From the NCBI GenBank assembly GCA_019218365.1, contig JAHUUJ010000002.1, positions 336,307-400,306 of the forward strand: a stretch of DNA of 64,000 nt, written 5' to 3'. Positions 8,373-17,928 of the stretch are shown in pieces. The notes below the pieces were generated by a model. It saw nothing but the letters and a program-made list of their open reading frames with translations. It ran no database searches and had not been told where the DNA came from. Numbering within the stretch: position 1 is the first letter of the stretch; each line of letters begins with the position of its first letter. The stretch comes from Actinomycetaceae bacterium TAE3-ERU4 (lineage in GTDB: Bacteria; Actinomycetota; Actinomycetes; Actinomycetales; Actinomycetaceae). The position numbers were made by a program, and so were the translations under genes.

Positions 8373-10199
8373 TTGAAATCTTCCTCGGATAAGGGGCAAT
8401 TGTCCCTGCCCTTACACGTTTCGACGAGCGCGGCAGAAAACCTTTCGCCCGCCTACCCGCGCCGTGCGGCCTGGGGAACCGTAGCGTCCTTACGCGCTTG
8501 GCAGGCTGCGGCTATCGACCGGTATATCAACAATCCCTCCAAGGATTTTCTTGCCGTAGCAACCCCCGGGGCGGGGAAAACAACCTTTGCGCTTCGTATT
8601 GCGGCGGGACTTTTGGCTGATGGAATCGTCGAGAAAGTAACTGTAGTTTGTCCTACTGAGCACTTAAAAAGCCAGTGGGCTGATGCCGCCGCACGGGTAG
8701 GAATCCAGCTAGATCCCGCATTTACTAATGCTCAACGCTACGCGGGGGCACATTTTGATGGCGTCGCGGTAACCTATGCCCAGGTGGGTGCTAATCCGGA
8801 GGTGCACCGCCAACGTACAGTTGCAGAAAAAACCTTGGTTATTTTGGACGAGATTCACCACGGAGGAGACAGCCTTACCTGGGGGGATGGAATTGGAATT
8901 GCTTTCGAAGATGCCGCGCGGCGATTGTCTTTAACAGGTACGCCGTTCCGTTCTGATACCGCACCAATTCCATTCGTACGATACCGCGAAGATGAAAACG
9001 GGATTCGCCGTTCTCAATCTGATTACACCTACGGGTACGCGCAGGCTTTACGAGACGGAGTTGTCCGTCCAGTTATTTTTCTTTCTTATTCCGGATCAAT
9101 GCACTGGCGCACGAGTGCTGGTGATGAGGTGTCCGCGCGTTTGGGTGAACCCCTGACAAAAGATCAAACCAAGCAGGCTTGGCGTACAGCCCTAGATCCT
9201 AAAGGGCAGTGGATGCCCGCTGTGCTAGCGGCTGCCGATCAGCGTTTGACTCAGGTACGCCGACAAGTTCCCGATGCGGGGGGACTGGTGATTGCCTCTA
9301 ACCAAAATGCCGCTCGTGCCTACGCGCGTCAACTACATGATATTACCGGACACGCACCAACTATCGTTTTATCCGATGACGCCGGAGCTTCGGAAAAAAT
9401 TGATGCTTTTTCTCGTGGAAATGACCGCTGGATGGTCGCGGTCAGAATGGTTTCCGAGGGCGTGGACGTACCGCGTTTAGCGGTTGGAGTTTATGCTACT
9501 TCAACTTCGACTCCACTGTTTTTTGCCCAGGCAATCGGTCGTTTTGTCCGTGCCCGTACTCGCGGGGAAACCGCTTCCGTATTTTTGCCTTCGGTGGCTC
9601 CCTTACTGGAATTGGCGTCGGAAATGGAGGCACAGCGCGATCACGCTCTCGACCGTCCCAAGAGCGAAGCTGAGGACGGGATGACTCCGGAAGAACGCGA
9701 ATTATTGGCGGCAAACAAGAGGGAGACGGCTTCCTCGGACCTACTTCCCGGTTTTGAAGCGCTGGGGGCAGAAGCCGAGTTTAGCGGAGTGCTGTTTGAT
9801 GGAAACCAGTTTGGGCTCGGTGCGGAAATTGGGTCTGTTGAAGAACAGGAGTTCTTGGGAATTCCCGGTTTGCTGGAACCCGACCAGGTGGCTTCACTGC
9901 TGCGTGAGCGGCAAACCAAACAGATGAAAGCTGAAAAAGAACGCCTGTTAAGTGAATCGCGGGCGCGTGCTATGCGTGATGAAAATAGTGGAATTAGCGC
10001 GCACCGTTTACGTGCGGCTAAACGGAAAGAGCTGCAGAATCTGGTTTCCGCATGGTCCCGCCGGACGGGGGACGCGCACGCTCTAATCCACGCCGATTTA
10101 CGCCGTTCTTGCGGCGGGCCAGAAGTCGCCCAAGCCACGACAGAAGAAATTCAGGCACGCATCGATAAACTGCGCCGAATGTTCGTAGGTAAACCCTAG
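8373..10199 (+). CDS. DEAD/DEAH-box superfamily 2 helicase (DUF3039 partner)
   Basis: ATP-dependent nucleic-acid translocase of 608 residues. Motif I is ATPGAGKTTF, motif II LDEIHHGG, motif III SLTGTPFRSD, and the second RecA domain has SEGVDVPRLAVGVYAT and QAIGRFVRARTRG. This resembles the RadD/type III-Res-like helicases rather than RNA DEAD-box proteins. The C-terminal 200 residues are charged and coiled (KERLLSESRARAMRDENSG) and have no recognised domain. The start is a TTG at 8373 with GAAGG in the preceding bases. It is probably cotranscribed with DUF3039; substrate and role are unknown. Confidence 0.85.
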   Translation: MKSSSDKGQLSLPLHVSTSAAENLSPAYPRRAAWGTVASLRAWQAAAIDRYINNPSKDFLAVATPGAGKTTFALRIAAGLLADGIVEKVTVVCPTEHLKSQWADAAARVGIQLDPAFTNAQRYAGAHFDGVAVTYAQVGANPEVHRQRTVAEKTLVILDEIHHGGDSLTWGDGIGIAFEDAARRLSLTGTPFRSDTAPIPFVRYREDENGIRRSQSDYTYGYAQALRDGVVRPVIFLSYSGSMHWRTSAGDEVSARLGEPLTKDQTKQAWRTALDPKGQWMPAVLAAADQRLTQVRRQVPDAGGLVIASNQNAARAYARQLHDITGHAPTIVLSDDAGASEKIDAFSRGNDRWMVAVRMVSEGVDVPRLAVGVYATSTSTPLFFAQAIGRFVRARTRGETASVFLPSVAPLLELASEMEAQRDHALDRPKSEAEDGMTPEERELLAANKRETASSDLLPGFEALGAEAEFSGVLFDGNQFGLGAEIGSVEEQEFLGIPGLLEPDQVASLLRERQTKQMKAEKERLLSESRARAMRDENSGISAHRLRAAKRKELQNLVSAWSRRTGDAHALIHADLRRSCGGPEVAQATTEEIQARIDKLRRMFVGKP

Positions 10200-10239
10200 C
10201 CACTGGGGAAATCCGAGAAAAATAGGACTCTTATAAGTT

Positions 10240-10277
10240 AGGTCTCCCGCAACGTAAGATTACGCTACGGGAGACCT
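10240..10277. terminator. Hairpin between convergent helicase and pncB
   Basis: Stem AGGTCTCCCG/CGGGAGACCT (10240-10249 with 10268-10277), extended inside by CGTAA/TTACG across a small internal loop. It lies between two convergent genes and likely serves both; T-runs are short, so strength is uncertain. Confidence 0.7.
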
Positions 10278-10307
10278 CCCTTTAGGGTATCTATGCAGTG
10301 AACTGGC

Positions 10308-11681
10308 TCAGTTCAATGGGCTGGCGCTAGGCAGTGCGACTACCTTTGTGTCGATAGCCGGCTCGCCCTCGGAAAGTCTCCAGGCGGCATAGGGGAGTTC
10401 ATTACGCGAGGATTGATGGAATTGTGCAGCTGTACTTAGTGCCTGGGGGCCGTACCAGCGTGAGGTGATGTTTCCATCTGAAACGAGTTTTACCTGCAGG
10501 GCTCTTGGTGCGGTGCCCTGCAGGGATTCTTTTTCGAGTTCTTTTTGGAAGTCTTCGTAGCTACCTACATACAGGCGTTCTTCTATCGCATACCCGTCTT
10601 CATCGAATATACGTGCGGCCCACTTGCGTCCACCGACGGTTGACTTTGACTTCGATCGTTTAGCTACGGCTTCCATTATTCCCTCGTCACCTTCTCTTTC
10701 TACTAGCTTGTAGACGAGGGCGGCGGTGGGAATACCCGATCCAGTGACCAGGCGTGTGCCCACCCCGTAGGAATCTACGGGGGCTGCACCGAGAGCCGCA
10801 ATCGCGTATTCATCCAAATCGGAAGTGACGGTAATTTTGGTTTCTTTTGCCCCGAGGGCATCAAGCTGTCCACGTACCTTGAAAGCCTGCGCTACAAGGT
10901 CACCGGAATCGATGCGTACTGCGCCGAGTTCGCCACCGGCTTCGCGGGCGACTCGCACTGCGGTTTCCACGCCGGTGGGAATGTCGTAGGTATCGACTAG
11001 CAGGGTAGTTTCCGGTCCCAAAGTGGCTACCTGAGCGCGGAAAGCATCTTCTTCGGTTTCGTGTAGGAGAGTGAAAGAGTGAGCCGAGGTGCCGATAGTA
11101 CGGATACCGTAGCGTTTTCCGGCTTCAAGGTCAGAGGTGCCGCTAAATCCGCCAATTATGGCGGCGCGGGCTGCGGAAACAGCGGCTCTTTCATGGGTGC
11201 GTCGCGCGCCCATGTCAAAGCAGGGGCGACCGTGCGCGGCGATTGTCATCCGTGAAGCGGCCGAAGCGATGGCGCAGTCGTGATTGAGGGCCGAAAGAAG
11301 TACGGTTTCTAGTAGGCACGCTTCGGCAAATGTGGACTCTACGGTCATGAGGGGGGAGTTGGCAAAATATACGTCGCCTTCTTGATATCCCCAGATGTTC
11401 CCCTCGAAATGGAAATCTTTTAGGTAGTCGAGAGTCTCGTCTCGGACAATTTTGTGGGAGTGCAAAAAGTCAATGTCTTCCTTAGAAAACACGAATCGCT
11501 CTAGTGCTTCAAGGGCTCGCCCGGTTCCGGCTACGACACCGAAACGTCGAGCTGGGGGAAGTCGTCGTCCAAACAGTTCGAAGACGGATTTTTTATTTGC
11601 TGTACCTTTAGCGATGGCGGCATCGACCATCGTTAGCTCGTACATATCTGTTAGAAGAGAAGTAGACCAAGAAGCGCTCAT
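10308..11681 (-). CDS. pncB: Nicotinate phosphoribosyltransferase
   Basis: First step of the Preiss-Handler NAD salvage pathway: nicotinate + PRPP (with ATP) to nicotinate mononucleotide. The 457-residue protein begins with SLLTDMYELTMVDAAI, the NAPRTase N-terminal signature, followed by FELFGRRLPPARRFGVVAG, a MGARRTHERAAVSAARAA phosphoribosyl-site region, and VRIDSGDLVAQAFKVR, all typical. I start it at ATG 11681 because the domain begins there; TATTAT stands seven bases upstream with no ribosome site, suggesting a leaderless message. An in-frame ATG further upstream (11738) would add 19 unlikely residues. Confidence 0.95.
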   Translation of the reverse strand: MSASWSTSLLTDMYELTMVDAAIAKGTANKKSVFELFGRRLPPARRFGVVAGTGRALEALERFVFSKEDIDFLHSHKIVRDETLDYLKDFHFEGNIWGYQEGDVYFANSPLMTVESTFAEACLLETVLLSALNHDCAIASAASRMTIAAHGRPCFDMGARRTHERAAVSAARAAIIGGFSGTSDLEAGKRYGIRTIGTSAHSFTLLHETEEDAFRAQVATLGPETTLLVDTYDIPTGVETAVRVAREAGGELGAVRIDSGDLVAQAFKVRGQLDALGAKETKITVTSDLDEYAIAALGAAPVDSYGVGTRLVTGSGIPTAALVYKLVEREGDEGIMEAVAKRSKSKSTVGGRKWAARIFDEDGYAIEERLYVGSYEDFQKELEKESLQGTAPRALQVKLVSDGNITSRWYGPQALSTAAQFHQSSRNELPYAAWRLSEGEPAIDTKVVALPSASPLN

Positions 11682-11880
11682 ATAACTAATAATATCTTGA
11701 AAAAGACTCAAAGATGGTGAACGGGGCATATTTAACAAAAGTCCGGATAAGAAAAATTGTGACCCAGGTAAGTCTTTGGGATTGCGCGGAATTCCCAGTC
11801 TTTAGAGACGAGTTTCACCGTGGTGGGTTTCACGTACAATTTACTAACTTATTACTATATTCCGGTATAACCTTGAAAAG

Positions 11881-12687
11881 ATGAATGAAGCAGCAATTGG
11901 TATTTTTGACTCCGGAGTTGGTGGCCTGACGGTTGCTCGCGCCGTGCTTGACCAATTGCCTAATGAGCGCATTATCTACATTGGCGATACGCTTCACGTT
12001 CCCTACGGAACTAAAACTCCCGAACAAATCCGCGAGTATTCCTTAAAGGTAATGGATACCCTCGTTGAGCGGGGTGTAAAGATGCTGGTTATCGCCTGCA
12101 ATACTGCTAGTGCAACCGTACTGGAAGAAGCCCGTGAGCGTTATTCGATTCCCGTGATGGAAGTAATCGGCCCGGCTGCTCGCACGGCGGCGGCAGTGAC
12201 GCATAATCAGAAAATTGGTGTGATTGCGACTCCCGCTACGGTTTCTTCTGGCGCTTACCCGAGGGTATTGAGCACTTCCCCCGAAATTGAAGTTGTCCAG
12301 CAGGCCTGCCCGCGTTTTGTCGAGCTGGTTGAAGCGGGAATTACCTCTGGGCCGCTCGCGCTGAAATGCGCTCACGAATATCTTGATCCAATTCGTCGCC
12401 AAGGCGTTGACACCCTCGTACTGGGATGCACACATTACCCTCACTTAAAGGGAATTATCAGTTATGTGATGGGCCCGCAGGTGGCTTTGGTTTCTTCATC
12501 CGAGGAAACCGCCAAAGACATTTACAAAGTTTTAGCGGAGACGGATTCTTTCCGAGGACTGGATTTAGCTCCTCCCAATCATGAATTTAATACCACTGGC
12601 GAAAATGAAAGTTTTATTCGCCTTGCCTCTCGTTTTATCGGGCCGGCGTTAGGTAAAGTCCGAACTCTTGGAGGGGAATCCGAATGA
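11881..12687 (+). CDS. murI: Glutamate racemase
   Basis: Makes D-glutamate from L-glutamate for peptidoglycan. The 268-residue cytoplasmic enzyme has the FDSGVGGLTV start, the paired catalytic cysteines in IACNTASA (Cys73) and LGCTHYP (Cys183), and YIGDTLHVPYG. The last four bases overlap the next gene (ATGA), so the two are translationally coupled. TATAAC at 11866-11871 is a possible -10 just upstream of the ATG. Confidence 0.97.
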   Translation: MNEAAIGIFDSGVGGLTVARAVLDQLPNERIIYIGDTLHVPYGTKTPEQIREYSLKVMDTLVERGVKMLVIACNTASATVLEEARERYSIPVMEVIGPAARTAAAVTHNQKIGVIATPATVSSGAYPRVLSTSPEIEVVQQACPRFVELVEAGITSGPLALKCAHEYLDPIRRQGVDTLVLGCTHYPHLKGIISYVMGPQVALVSSSEETAKDIYKVLAETDSFRGLDLAPPNHEFNTTGENESFIRLASRFIGPALGKVRTLGGESE

Positions 12688-13532
12688 GACTAACCATTGT
12701 GGGCTGTACTGGTTCAATGTCGGGGCCACAGGCCGCTGCGTCTTCCTATCTTTTGCAAGCGGTAGCTCCAGACCACAGTGGTAAAAATCGTGTTTGGAAC
12801 CTACTCTTCGATTTAGGTCCGGGCGCTTATGGGCAACTTTGGAACTACATAAAGCCCACTAACCTAGATGCTTTAGTGCTATCTCATTTACATGCCGACC
12901 ACTGTGCGGACATGATTTCCTTGCAGGTCTTCCAGCGTTGGGCTCCCTGTTCGAGCGGACGTCCTCTGCCGGTTTTTGGGCCGGCCGGTTTGGAATATCG
13001 TCTGCGTCAGCTTGAAGGCGATATGGAAGAAGATTTCACGCGTGAGTTTATTTTGCGCGAAGTATCCGAAACATCGGGGGCCTTTGAGGTTGGGCCGTTT
13101 TCGATTACCCCCTACCTTGCTTGGCATCCGGTTCCCGCCTTCGGGTATCGCGTTGAAGGGCCGGCGGGTTTCCCCACGGAAGATACCTTGGATAATCTCG
13201 ATAGTTTTACCTGCCGGAAACGTTCATCTTTCGCCTATACGGGGGATACGGACTATTGCCCGAGTATAGAAAAAATGGCGCGCGGCGTTGATTTGCTTCT
13301 TTCCGAGGCCGGTTTCTTACAAGATGAGTTGGTAAAGGGCGGGGATTCTTGCCGGGGTGTGCACATGTCTGCTGAGATGACTGGAAAGCTGGCTCATAAC
13401 GCAAACGTGGGAGCTTTGGTAGGAACTCATATTCAGCCTTGGACTGACTACGAACAGGTGCGTAAAGAAATACGCCGACACTGGGCTGGAGAACTCTTCC
13501 TTGCCAGTGCCGGCGCAAAGCACGTTTTCTAG
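12684..13532 (+). CDS. MBL-fold phosphodiesterase, Rv1339-like
   Basis: Metallo-beta-lactamase-fold hydrolase, 282 residues. The metal site SHLHADH lies at 67-73 (His68, His70, Asp72, His73), with later ligands likely in AYTGDTDYC and GTHIQPW. Position after murI matches M. tuberculosis Rv1339, which has been reported as an atypical cyclic-AMP phosphodiesterase; the fold is also shared with RNase Z, so cAMP as substrate here is inference. Its TAG stop and that of the convergent rdgB overlap within one CTAG palindrome at 13529-13532. Confidence 0.88.
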   Translation: MRLTIVGCTGSMSGPQAAASSYLLQAVAPDHSGKNRVWNLLFDLGPGAYGQLWNYIKPTNLDALVLSHLHADHCADMISLQVFQRWAPCSSGRPLPVFGPAGLEYRLRQLEGDMEEDFTREFILREVSETSGAFEVGPFSITPYLAWHPVPAFGYRVEGPAGFPTEDTLDNLDSFTCRKRSSFAYTGDTDYCPSIEKMARGVDLLLSEAGFLQDELVKGGDSCRGVHMSAEMTGKLAHNANVGALVGTHIQPWTDYEQVRKEIRRHWAGELFLASAGAKHVF

Positions 13533-14164
13533 CTGTTTAAGATTTTTTCAATAGCCGGGGCGAGGGCATTAAGTGCCTTCGCGCGGTGGCTAATTCTATT
13601 TTTTTCGTCCGGCAGCATTTGTGCGGTTGTAATTTCGTATCCGGTGGGAACGAAAATGGGATCGTAGCCAAAACCGTTTTCTCCACCTTCTACGGTTGCC
13701 AGATGGCCGGTTAGCTCACCTATCTCTACTGTTTCTTCGCCGCTCGGAGTTACCAGGCAGGCTGCACAGACAAAGGCTGCCTGTCGGTGGGCGGGCGGCA
13801 AATCAGCAAGCTGATTTAGGAGAAGCTGTCTATTCGCCCTGTCATCTCCGTGTTTTCCCGCCCATCTGGCGGAAAATATTCCCGGAGCCCCACCAAGTGC
13901 CTTAACGGTAATTCCAGAATCATCCGCAACTGCGGGAAGTCCCGTTGCCGCAACTAGTGTGCGGGCTTTAATTAGGGAGTTTTCCGCGAAAGTAAGCCCA
14001 TCCTCGACAGGCTCGGGAACATTTAGCTCAGCTGCGGAAATAATCCACTGTTCCTGGAACTGGGGCAGGCGTTTAGCAAGGATATTCCTAACTTCTTGAA
14101 CCTTATGAGCGTTGTGGGTGGCAAGAATAAGCCGGGCGCTAGAAGGCGCGAGGGAGCTTTCCAT
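13529..14164 (-). CDS. rdgB: XTP/dITP pyrophosphatase (RdgB/HAM1 family)
   Basis: House-cleaning enzyme that hydrolyses non-canonical purine triphosphates (dITP, XTP) to monophosphates. Signatures: ILATHNAHKVQEV near the N-terminus, PEPVEDGLTFAENSLIKA, VADDSGITVKALGGAPGIFSAR in two linked parts, and GFGYDPIFVP, then ISHRAKAL. Starting at ATG 14164 gives 211 residues and a one-base overlap (TGATG) with rph upstream, which is a typical coupled pair; the open frame extends further upstream only inside rph. Confidence 0.95.
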   Translation of the reverse strand: MESSLAPSSARLILATHNAHKVQEVRNILAKRLPQFQEQWIISAAELNVPEPVEDGLTFAENSLIKARTLVAATGLPAVADDSGITVKALGGAPGIFSARWAGKHGDDRANRQLLLNQLADLPPAHRQAAFVCAACLVTPSGEETVEIGELTGHLATVEGGENGFGYDPIFVPTGYEITTAQMLPDEKNRISHRAKALNALAPAIEKILNS

Positions 14165-14946
14165 CAGTTCCCTACCTTTGCAATTACGGTAGTCCCCGGG
14201 GACGACAGGAGACATTCTTTTTGTAGCTGGGCTAAGCGTGCGTTACCGATTTCGGCAAGGTCAAGCAACTCGTTTAATTCCGAGCGTGTAAAGGCTCCGT
14301 GTTCCGCGGTTCCTTGCACCTCAACGAACTCGCCGGTGCCGGTCATTACTACGTTCATATCGGTGCCGGCAGCAACGTCTTCTACATAGGGAAGGTCAAG
14401 GCAGGGGCGTCCGTCGATAATTCCTACGGAGATTGCGCTTACCGAGTCGGTGAGCACCTTAGCTTCCTTCTTAATCCAGCCGTGTTCTTTTCCGTAGGTG
14501 ATGGCTTCGGCAAGCGCAACGTAAGCGCCGGTAATTGCGGCGGTACGAGTTCCTCCGTCGGCCTGGAGAACGTCACAATCTAATACAATCGTGTTGGGGC
14601 CGAGCTTGCTGGTATCAACTACGGCACGCAGGCTACGTCCTAAAAGTCGAGAAATTTCTTGGGTACGTCCGCCGACTTTCCCCTTGACGGACTCGCGTTG
14701 GTTACGAGTGCTAGTTGCACGCGGGAGCATTGAATATTCTCCGGTAACCCAACCTTCGCCACTGTCTTGACGCCAACGCGGTACGCCCTCGGTAATGGAG
14801 GCAACGCAAAGTACTCGGGTGTTTCCGAACTCAACAAGAACGGATCCTTCACCAGCTTGTTGCCAAGCGCGGGTGAGGCGAATCTCGCGGAGCTGACCTG
14901 GGGTTCTACCGTCTGCACGGGGTGTTAAAAGATTGTTTTCACTCAT
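14164..14946 (-). CDS. rph: Ribonuclease PH
   Basis: Phosphate-dependent 3' exoribonuclease that trims tRNA precursors. The 260-residue protein shows [58 protein letters not shown] and [20 protein letters not shown], all RNase PH hallmarks. It is the upstream member of an rph-rdgB operon and is transcribed divergently from nudC. Confidence 0.97.
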   Translation of the reverse strand: MSENNLLTPRADGRTPGQLREIRLTRAWQQAGEGSVLVEFGNTRVLCVASITEGVPRWRQDSGEGWVTGEYSMLPRATSTRNQRESVKGKVGGRTQEISRLLGRSLRAVVDTSKLGPNTIVLDCDVLQADGGTRTAAITGAYVALAEAITYGKEHGWIKKEAKVLTDSVSAISVGIIDGRPCLDLPYVEDVAAGTDMNVVMTGTGEFVEVQGTAEHGAFTRSELNELLDLAEIGNARLAQLQKECLLSSPGTTVIAKVGN

Positions 14947-15003
14947 AGCTATAAGGCTAGCAACGGTTAGAGGTGGGCGCAGACGGAAAGGTAGTTTAGA
15001 CGC

Positions 15004-15915
15004 GTGAATAAGAAATTCCCTTTGTTTCCTCTTTCGGGTGCTTTGTATGACTCGAACTCGCTTGCGCGTACACGCAAAGATTTCTTGGATGAACTTTATT
15101 CTGCTAAATCTTGCTCGTTGCTTTTGGCGAGTGCAGATGGTTTCGTATGTTTTCGCGAGATTATTCCAAGCCGCCGAGAAGGAAACTTAGAATTTTTGCT
15201 TTCAGGTCAGGGCGCCTATTTAGGAAAATCCCCGCAAGGAGAGCATTTTTTGGCGAGTTTCGTTACCGGTTTTGAGGGCACGCAAGAGGCTTTTGACTTA
15301 CGCCAGGTAACGCATGAAGTGGAACCTGCACAAGTGGCGGCAGCTTGTGCGGCGGTGGCGTTAGCCAGCTGGAACTTCCGCACGCGCTATTGCGAGCGTT
15401 GTGCAAATCCTTTGTTACCGCTTTGCCTCGGCTGGGAAAAAGAATGTACTTCTTGTAAGGCACTTTACTACCCGCGTACCGATCCGGCAGTAATCATGAC
15501 GGTGTTTGATGAGCAGGGACGTTTGTTATTGGCTAATAATACGCGTTGGGAGCGTACTAGATTTTCGCTTTTGGCGGGTTACGTTGATGCAGGAGAAAGC
15601 CCGGAAACTACAGTTTTGCGAGAGGTTTTCGAAGAAGTTGGTTTGCGCGGGGAAGGGATTCCGCGAATTTTGGGAACCTCGCCTTGGCCGTTCCCGCGTT
15701 CTTTGATGCTGGTTTATCGTTTGGACTTGGGGCTTTCAGCACGACAGGTTGATGCGCAGTTGCGTGTTGATGGGAAGGAAATTAGGGAAGCGGCTTTCTT
15801 TACCCGTAAGGAATTAGAACAGGATATTGCACGAGGTCGGGTCACTCTTCCAGCACGCTCGTCCGTTGCGTATGCTTTAATAACACGTTGGCTTAGAGGT
15901 GAGGAAATAGCGTGA
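15004..15915 (+). CDS. nudC: NADH pyrophosphatase (Nudix, NudC)
   Basis: Hydrolyses NAD(H) to NMN(H) and AMP, and can remove NAD caps from RNA. The 303-residue protein has the central four-cysteine zinc ribbon (CERC...CTSC around residues 123-145), and a full Nudix box beginning [20 protein letters not shown]; the SQPWPFPxS family motif appears as [14 protein letters not shown] start at 15004. The stop overlaps the helicase start (GTGA), so the genes are coupled. The nudC-uvrD2 pairing is conserved in actinobacteria. Confidence 0.95.
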   Translation: MNKKFPLFPLSGALYDSNSLARTRKDFLDELYSAKSCSLLLASADGFVCFREIIPSRREGNLEFLLSGQGAYLGKSPQGEHFLASFVTGFEGTQEAFDLRQVTHEVEPAQVAAACAAVALASWNFRTRYCERCANPLLPLCLGWEKECTSCKALYYPRTDPAVIMTVFDEQGRLLLANNTRWERTRFSLLAGYVDAGESPETTVLREVFEEVGLRGEGIPRILGTSPWPFPRSLMLVYRLDLGLSARQVDAQLRVDGKEIREAAFFTRKELEQDIARGRVTLPARSSVAYALITRWLRGEEIA

Positions 15916-17927
15916 TAGGTAGTGGGCCAGGGAAACTGTTATCCCCGGAGGAGTTATTGGCGCAGCTGGATGCAGAACAGCGTGTCGTAGCTCAGCAAAC
16001 CAGCGGTCCGCTATGTGTCTTGGCCGGGGCGGGAACAGGTAAAACCCGTGCTATCACCTACCGAATTGCCTACGGGGTTGCAACGGGAGCTTTTTCGCCA
16101 TCTTCTGTTTTAGCGGTTACTTTTACCGCGAAGGCTGCCTCGCAGATGCGTACTCGTTTGGCGCAGTTGGGGATACGAGGAGTGCAGGCTCGTACTTTCC
16201 ATGCGGCAGCGGCGCGACAGCTAAGATTCTTTTGGCCCACCGCTATCGGCGGGAAAATGCCGGGTATTTTGGAATATAAGTCGTCCCTCGTAAGCAGCGT
16301 TGCCTCTCGCTTAGGGATTACGACTGACCGAGTTAGCGTGCGTGATTTTGCAGCGGAGATTGAGTGGGCAAAAGTGAATCTGATTTCCCCGCAAGATTAT
16401 GCGCAAAAAGTGACCGAGAGCGGGCGCCTACTTCCTGCAGATATACCCGTTGAAAAGATGGTTGCCCTTTTGGAATCCTACGAGGAAGCAAAATGGCAGC
16501 AGGGGGTAATTGATTTTGAAGACGTGTTGCTATTGACCATTGGGATGATTGAGGAACGCCCGGATATCGCCTCTAAGATACGCGGACAGTACCACTCTTT
16601 TGTGGTTGACGAGTACCAGGACGTTTCAAACTTACAACAGCGTCTTTTAGAATGCTGGCTGGGGGGACGTAAGAACCTTTGTGTAGTAGGCGACGTAGCT
16701 CAGACTATCTATTCTTTTGCGGGCGCAAAAGCTTCATATTTAACGAATTTTTCTCGTGCTTTCCCAGGGGCGAGAACAGTTGTTTTGGATAGAGACTATC
16801 GTTCTACTCCACAAATTGTTCAAGTTGCTAACAAATTACTTGCGGCGGCTCCCGGAGGTCATCTGGAAGGTGCCGTTACCCTACGTAGTCAGCTTTCTGC
16901 GGGGCCGGAAGTAATTTACCGTGAAGCCGCCGATGAAGAAGCTGAGGCAATGCAGGTTCGTAAGCGAATTGACGAACTTGTTAAGGAAGGTGTACCACTT
17001 TCCCAGATTGCTATTTTGTACAGGACTAACGCGCAATCGGCAGTTTATGAACGTATTTTCTCAGATGCGGGGATAAGTTATCTGGTGCGCGGGGGAACCG
17101 AGTTTTTTAAGCGTGAAGAGATTCGTCGGGCCATCGCAAAATTTCAGATGATGGCTGCCGCCACTGAGATATCACCCCTTGAAATAATGGAAAATGCTGT
17201 AAAAACTGAAGGATGGGAGAAAAAAGCCCCACAAACTTCCGGAGCTGTGCGTGAACGATGGGATGCGCTAAATGCCCTAGTGGAATTAGTTTCTGAAAGG
17301 CAAACTCAAGGCGAATCCATAACTTCTATAATTGCGGAGTTAAAAGAAAGAGCTACCGCACAGCATGCACCTACTGTGGAGGGAGTTACCCTTTCGACAC
17401 TTCACGCGGCCAAGGGGCTGGAGTGGGAAGCTGTTTTCCTCGTCGGGGTAAACGAAAAATCTCTTCCTATTTCTATGGCCACCACGACAGCGGAAATTGA
17501 GGAAGAACGGCGTCTGTTCTATGTCGGAATTACGCGAGCTAAGCGTCACTTACAAATTAGCTACTCAAACTATCAATCAGATAGAGGCGCAAAACGTAAA
17601 CGCTCCCGTTTCCTTGATGCACTTTGGCCTGTCTCAACAATATCTGCTTCCCCGCGTTCTACGGGGAAGAATCGTTCTCGGCAAGCTCAGCTTGACTTTG
17701 AGAAGAACGCTTCTGCCGCCGAGGTGGAATGCTTTACTCGTTTACGCACCTGGCGCAAAGAAATATCCGAAGAATTACAGCGACCGGCCTACACAATATT
17801 TACCGATGCTAAGCTGCGGGAAATTATCAGGCGTGAGCCTGTTTCTTTAGAAGAACTAGGAAAAATTATTGGTTCTACTAAGCTTGAAGCGTGGGGAAAG
17901 AAAATTCTTGATCTTTTAGAGGGTTAA
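15912..17927 (+). CDS. uvrD2: UvrD2-type superfamily 1 DNA helicase with HRDC domain
   Basis: ATP-dependent 3'-5' DNA helicase for DNA repair, 671 residues. Motif Ia/I GAGTGKTRAITYRI (Lys44), motif II VDEYQDVSN, QTIYSFAGA, LDRDYRST, TLHAAKGLEWEAVFLVG and VGITRAKRHL are all present. The last ~70 residues form an HRDC domain (FTRLRTWRKEISEELQRPAY...), the mark of UvrD2 rather than UvrD1/PcrA. The protein is slightly shorter than typical UvrD and I see no cysteine cluster before HRDC. GTG start overlapping nudC. Confidence 0.94.
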   Translation: MIGSGPGKLLSPEELLAQLDAEQRVVAQQTSGPLCVLAGAGTGKTRAITYRIAYGVATGAFSPSSVLAVTFTAKAASQMRTRLAQLGIRGVQARTFHAAAARQLRFFWPTAIGGKMPGILEYKSSLVSSVASRLGITTDRVSVRDFAAEIEWAKVNLISPQDYAQKVTESGRLLPADIPVEKMVALLESYEEAKWQQGVIDFEDVLLLTIGMIEERPDIASKIRGQYHSFVVDEYQDVSNLQQRLLECWLGGRKNLCVVGDVAQTIYSFAGAKASYLTNFSRAFPGARTVVLDRDYRSTPQIVQVANKLLAAAPGGHLEGAVTLRSQLSAGPEVIYREAADEEAEAMQVRKRIDELVKEGVPLSQIAILYRTNAQSAVYERIFSDAGISYLVRGGTEFFKREEIRRAIAKFQMMAAATEISPLEIMENAVKTEGWEKKAPQTSGAVRERWDALNALVELVSERQTQGESITSIIAELKERATAQHAPTVEGVTLSTLHAAKGLEWEAVFLVGVNEKSLPISMATTTAEIEEERRLFYVGITRAKRHLQISYSNYQSDRGAKRKRSRFLDALWPVSTISASPRSTGKNRSRQAQLDFEKNASAAEVECFTRLRTWRKEISEELQRPAYTIFTDAKLREIIRREPVSLEELGKIIGSTKLEAWGKKILDLLEG

Positions 17928-17928
17928 C

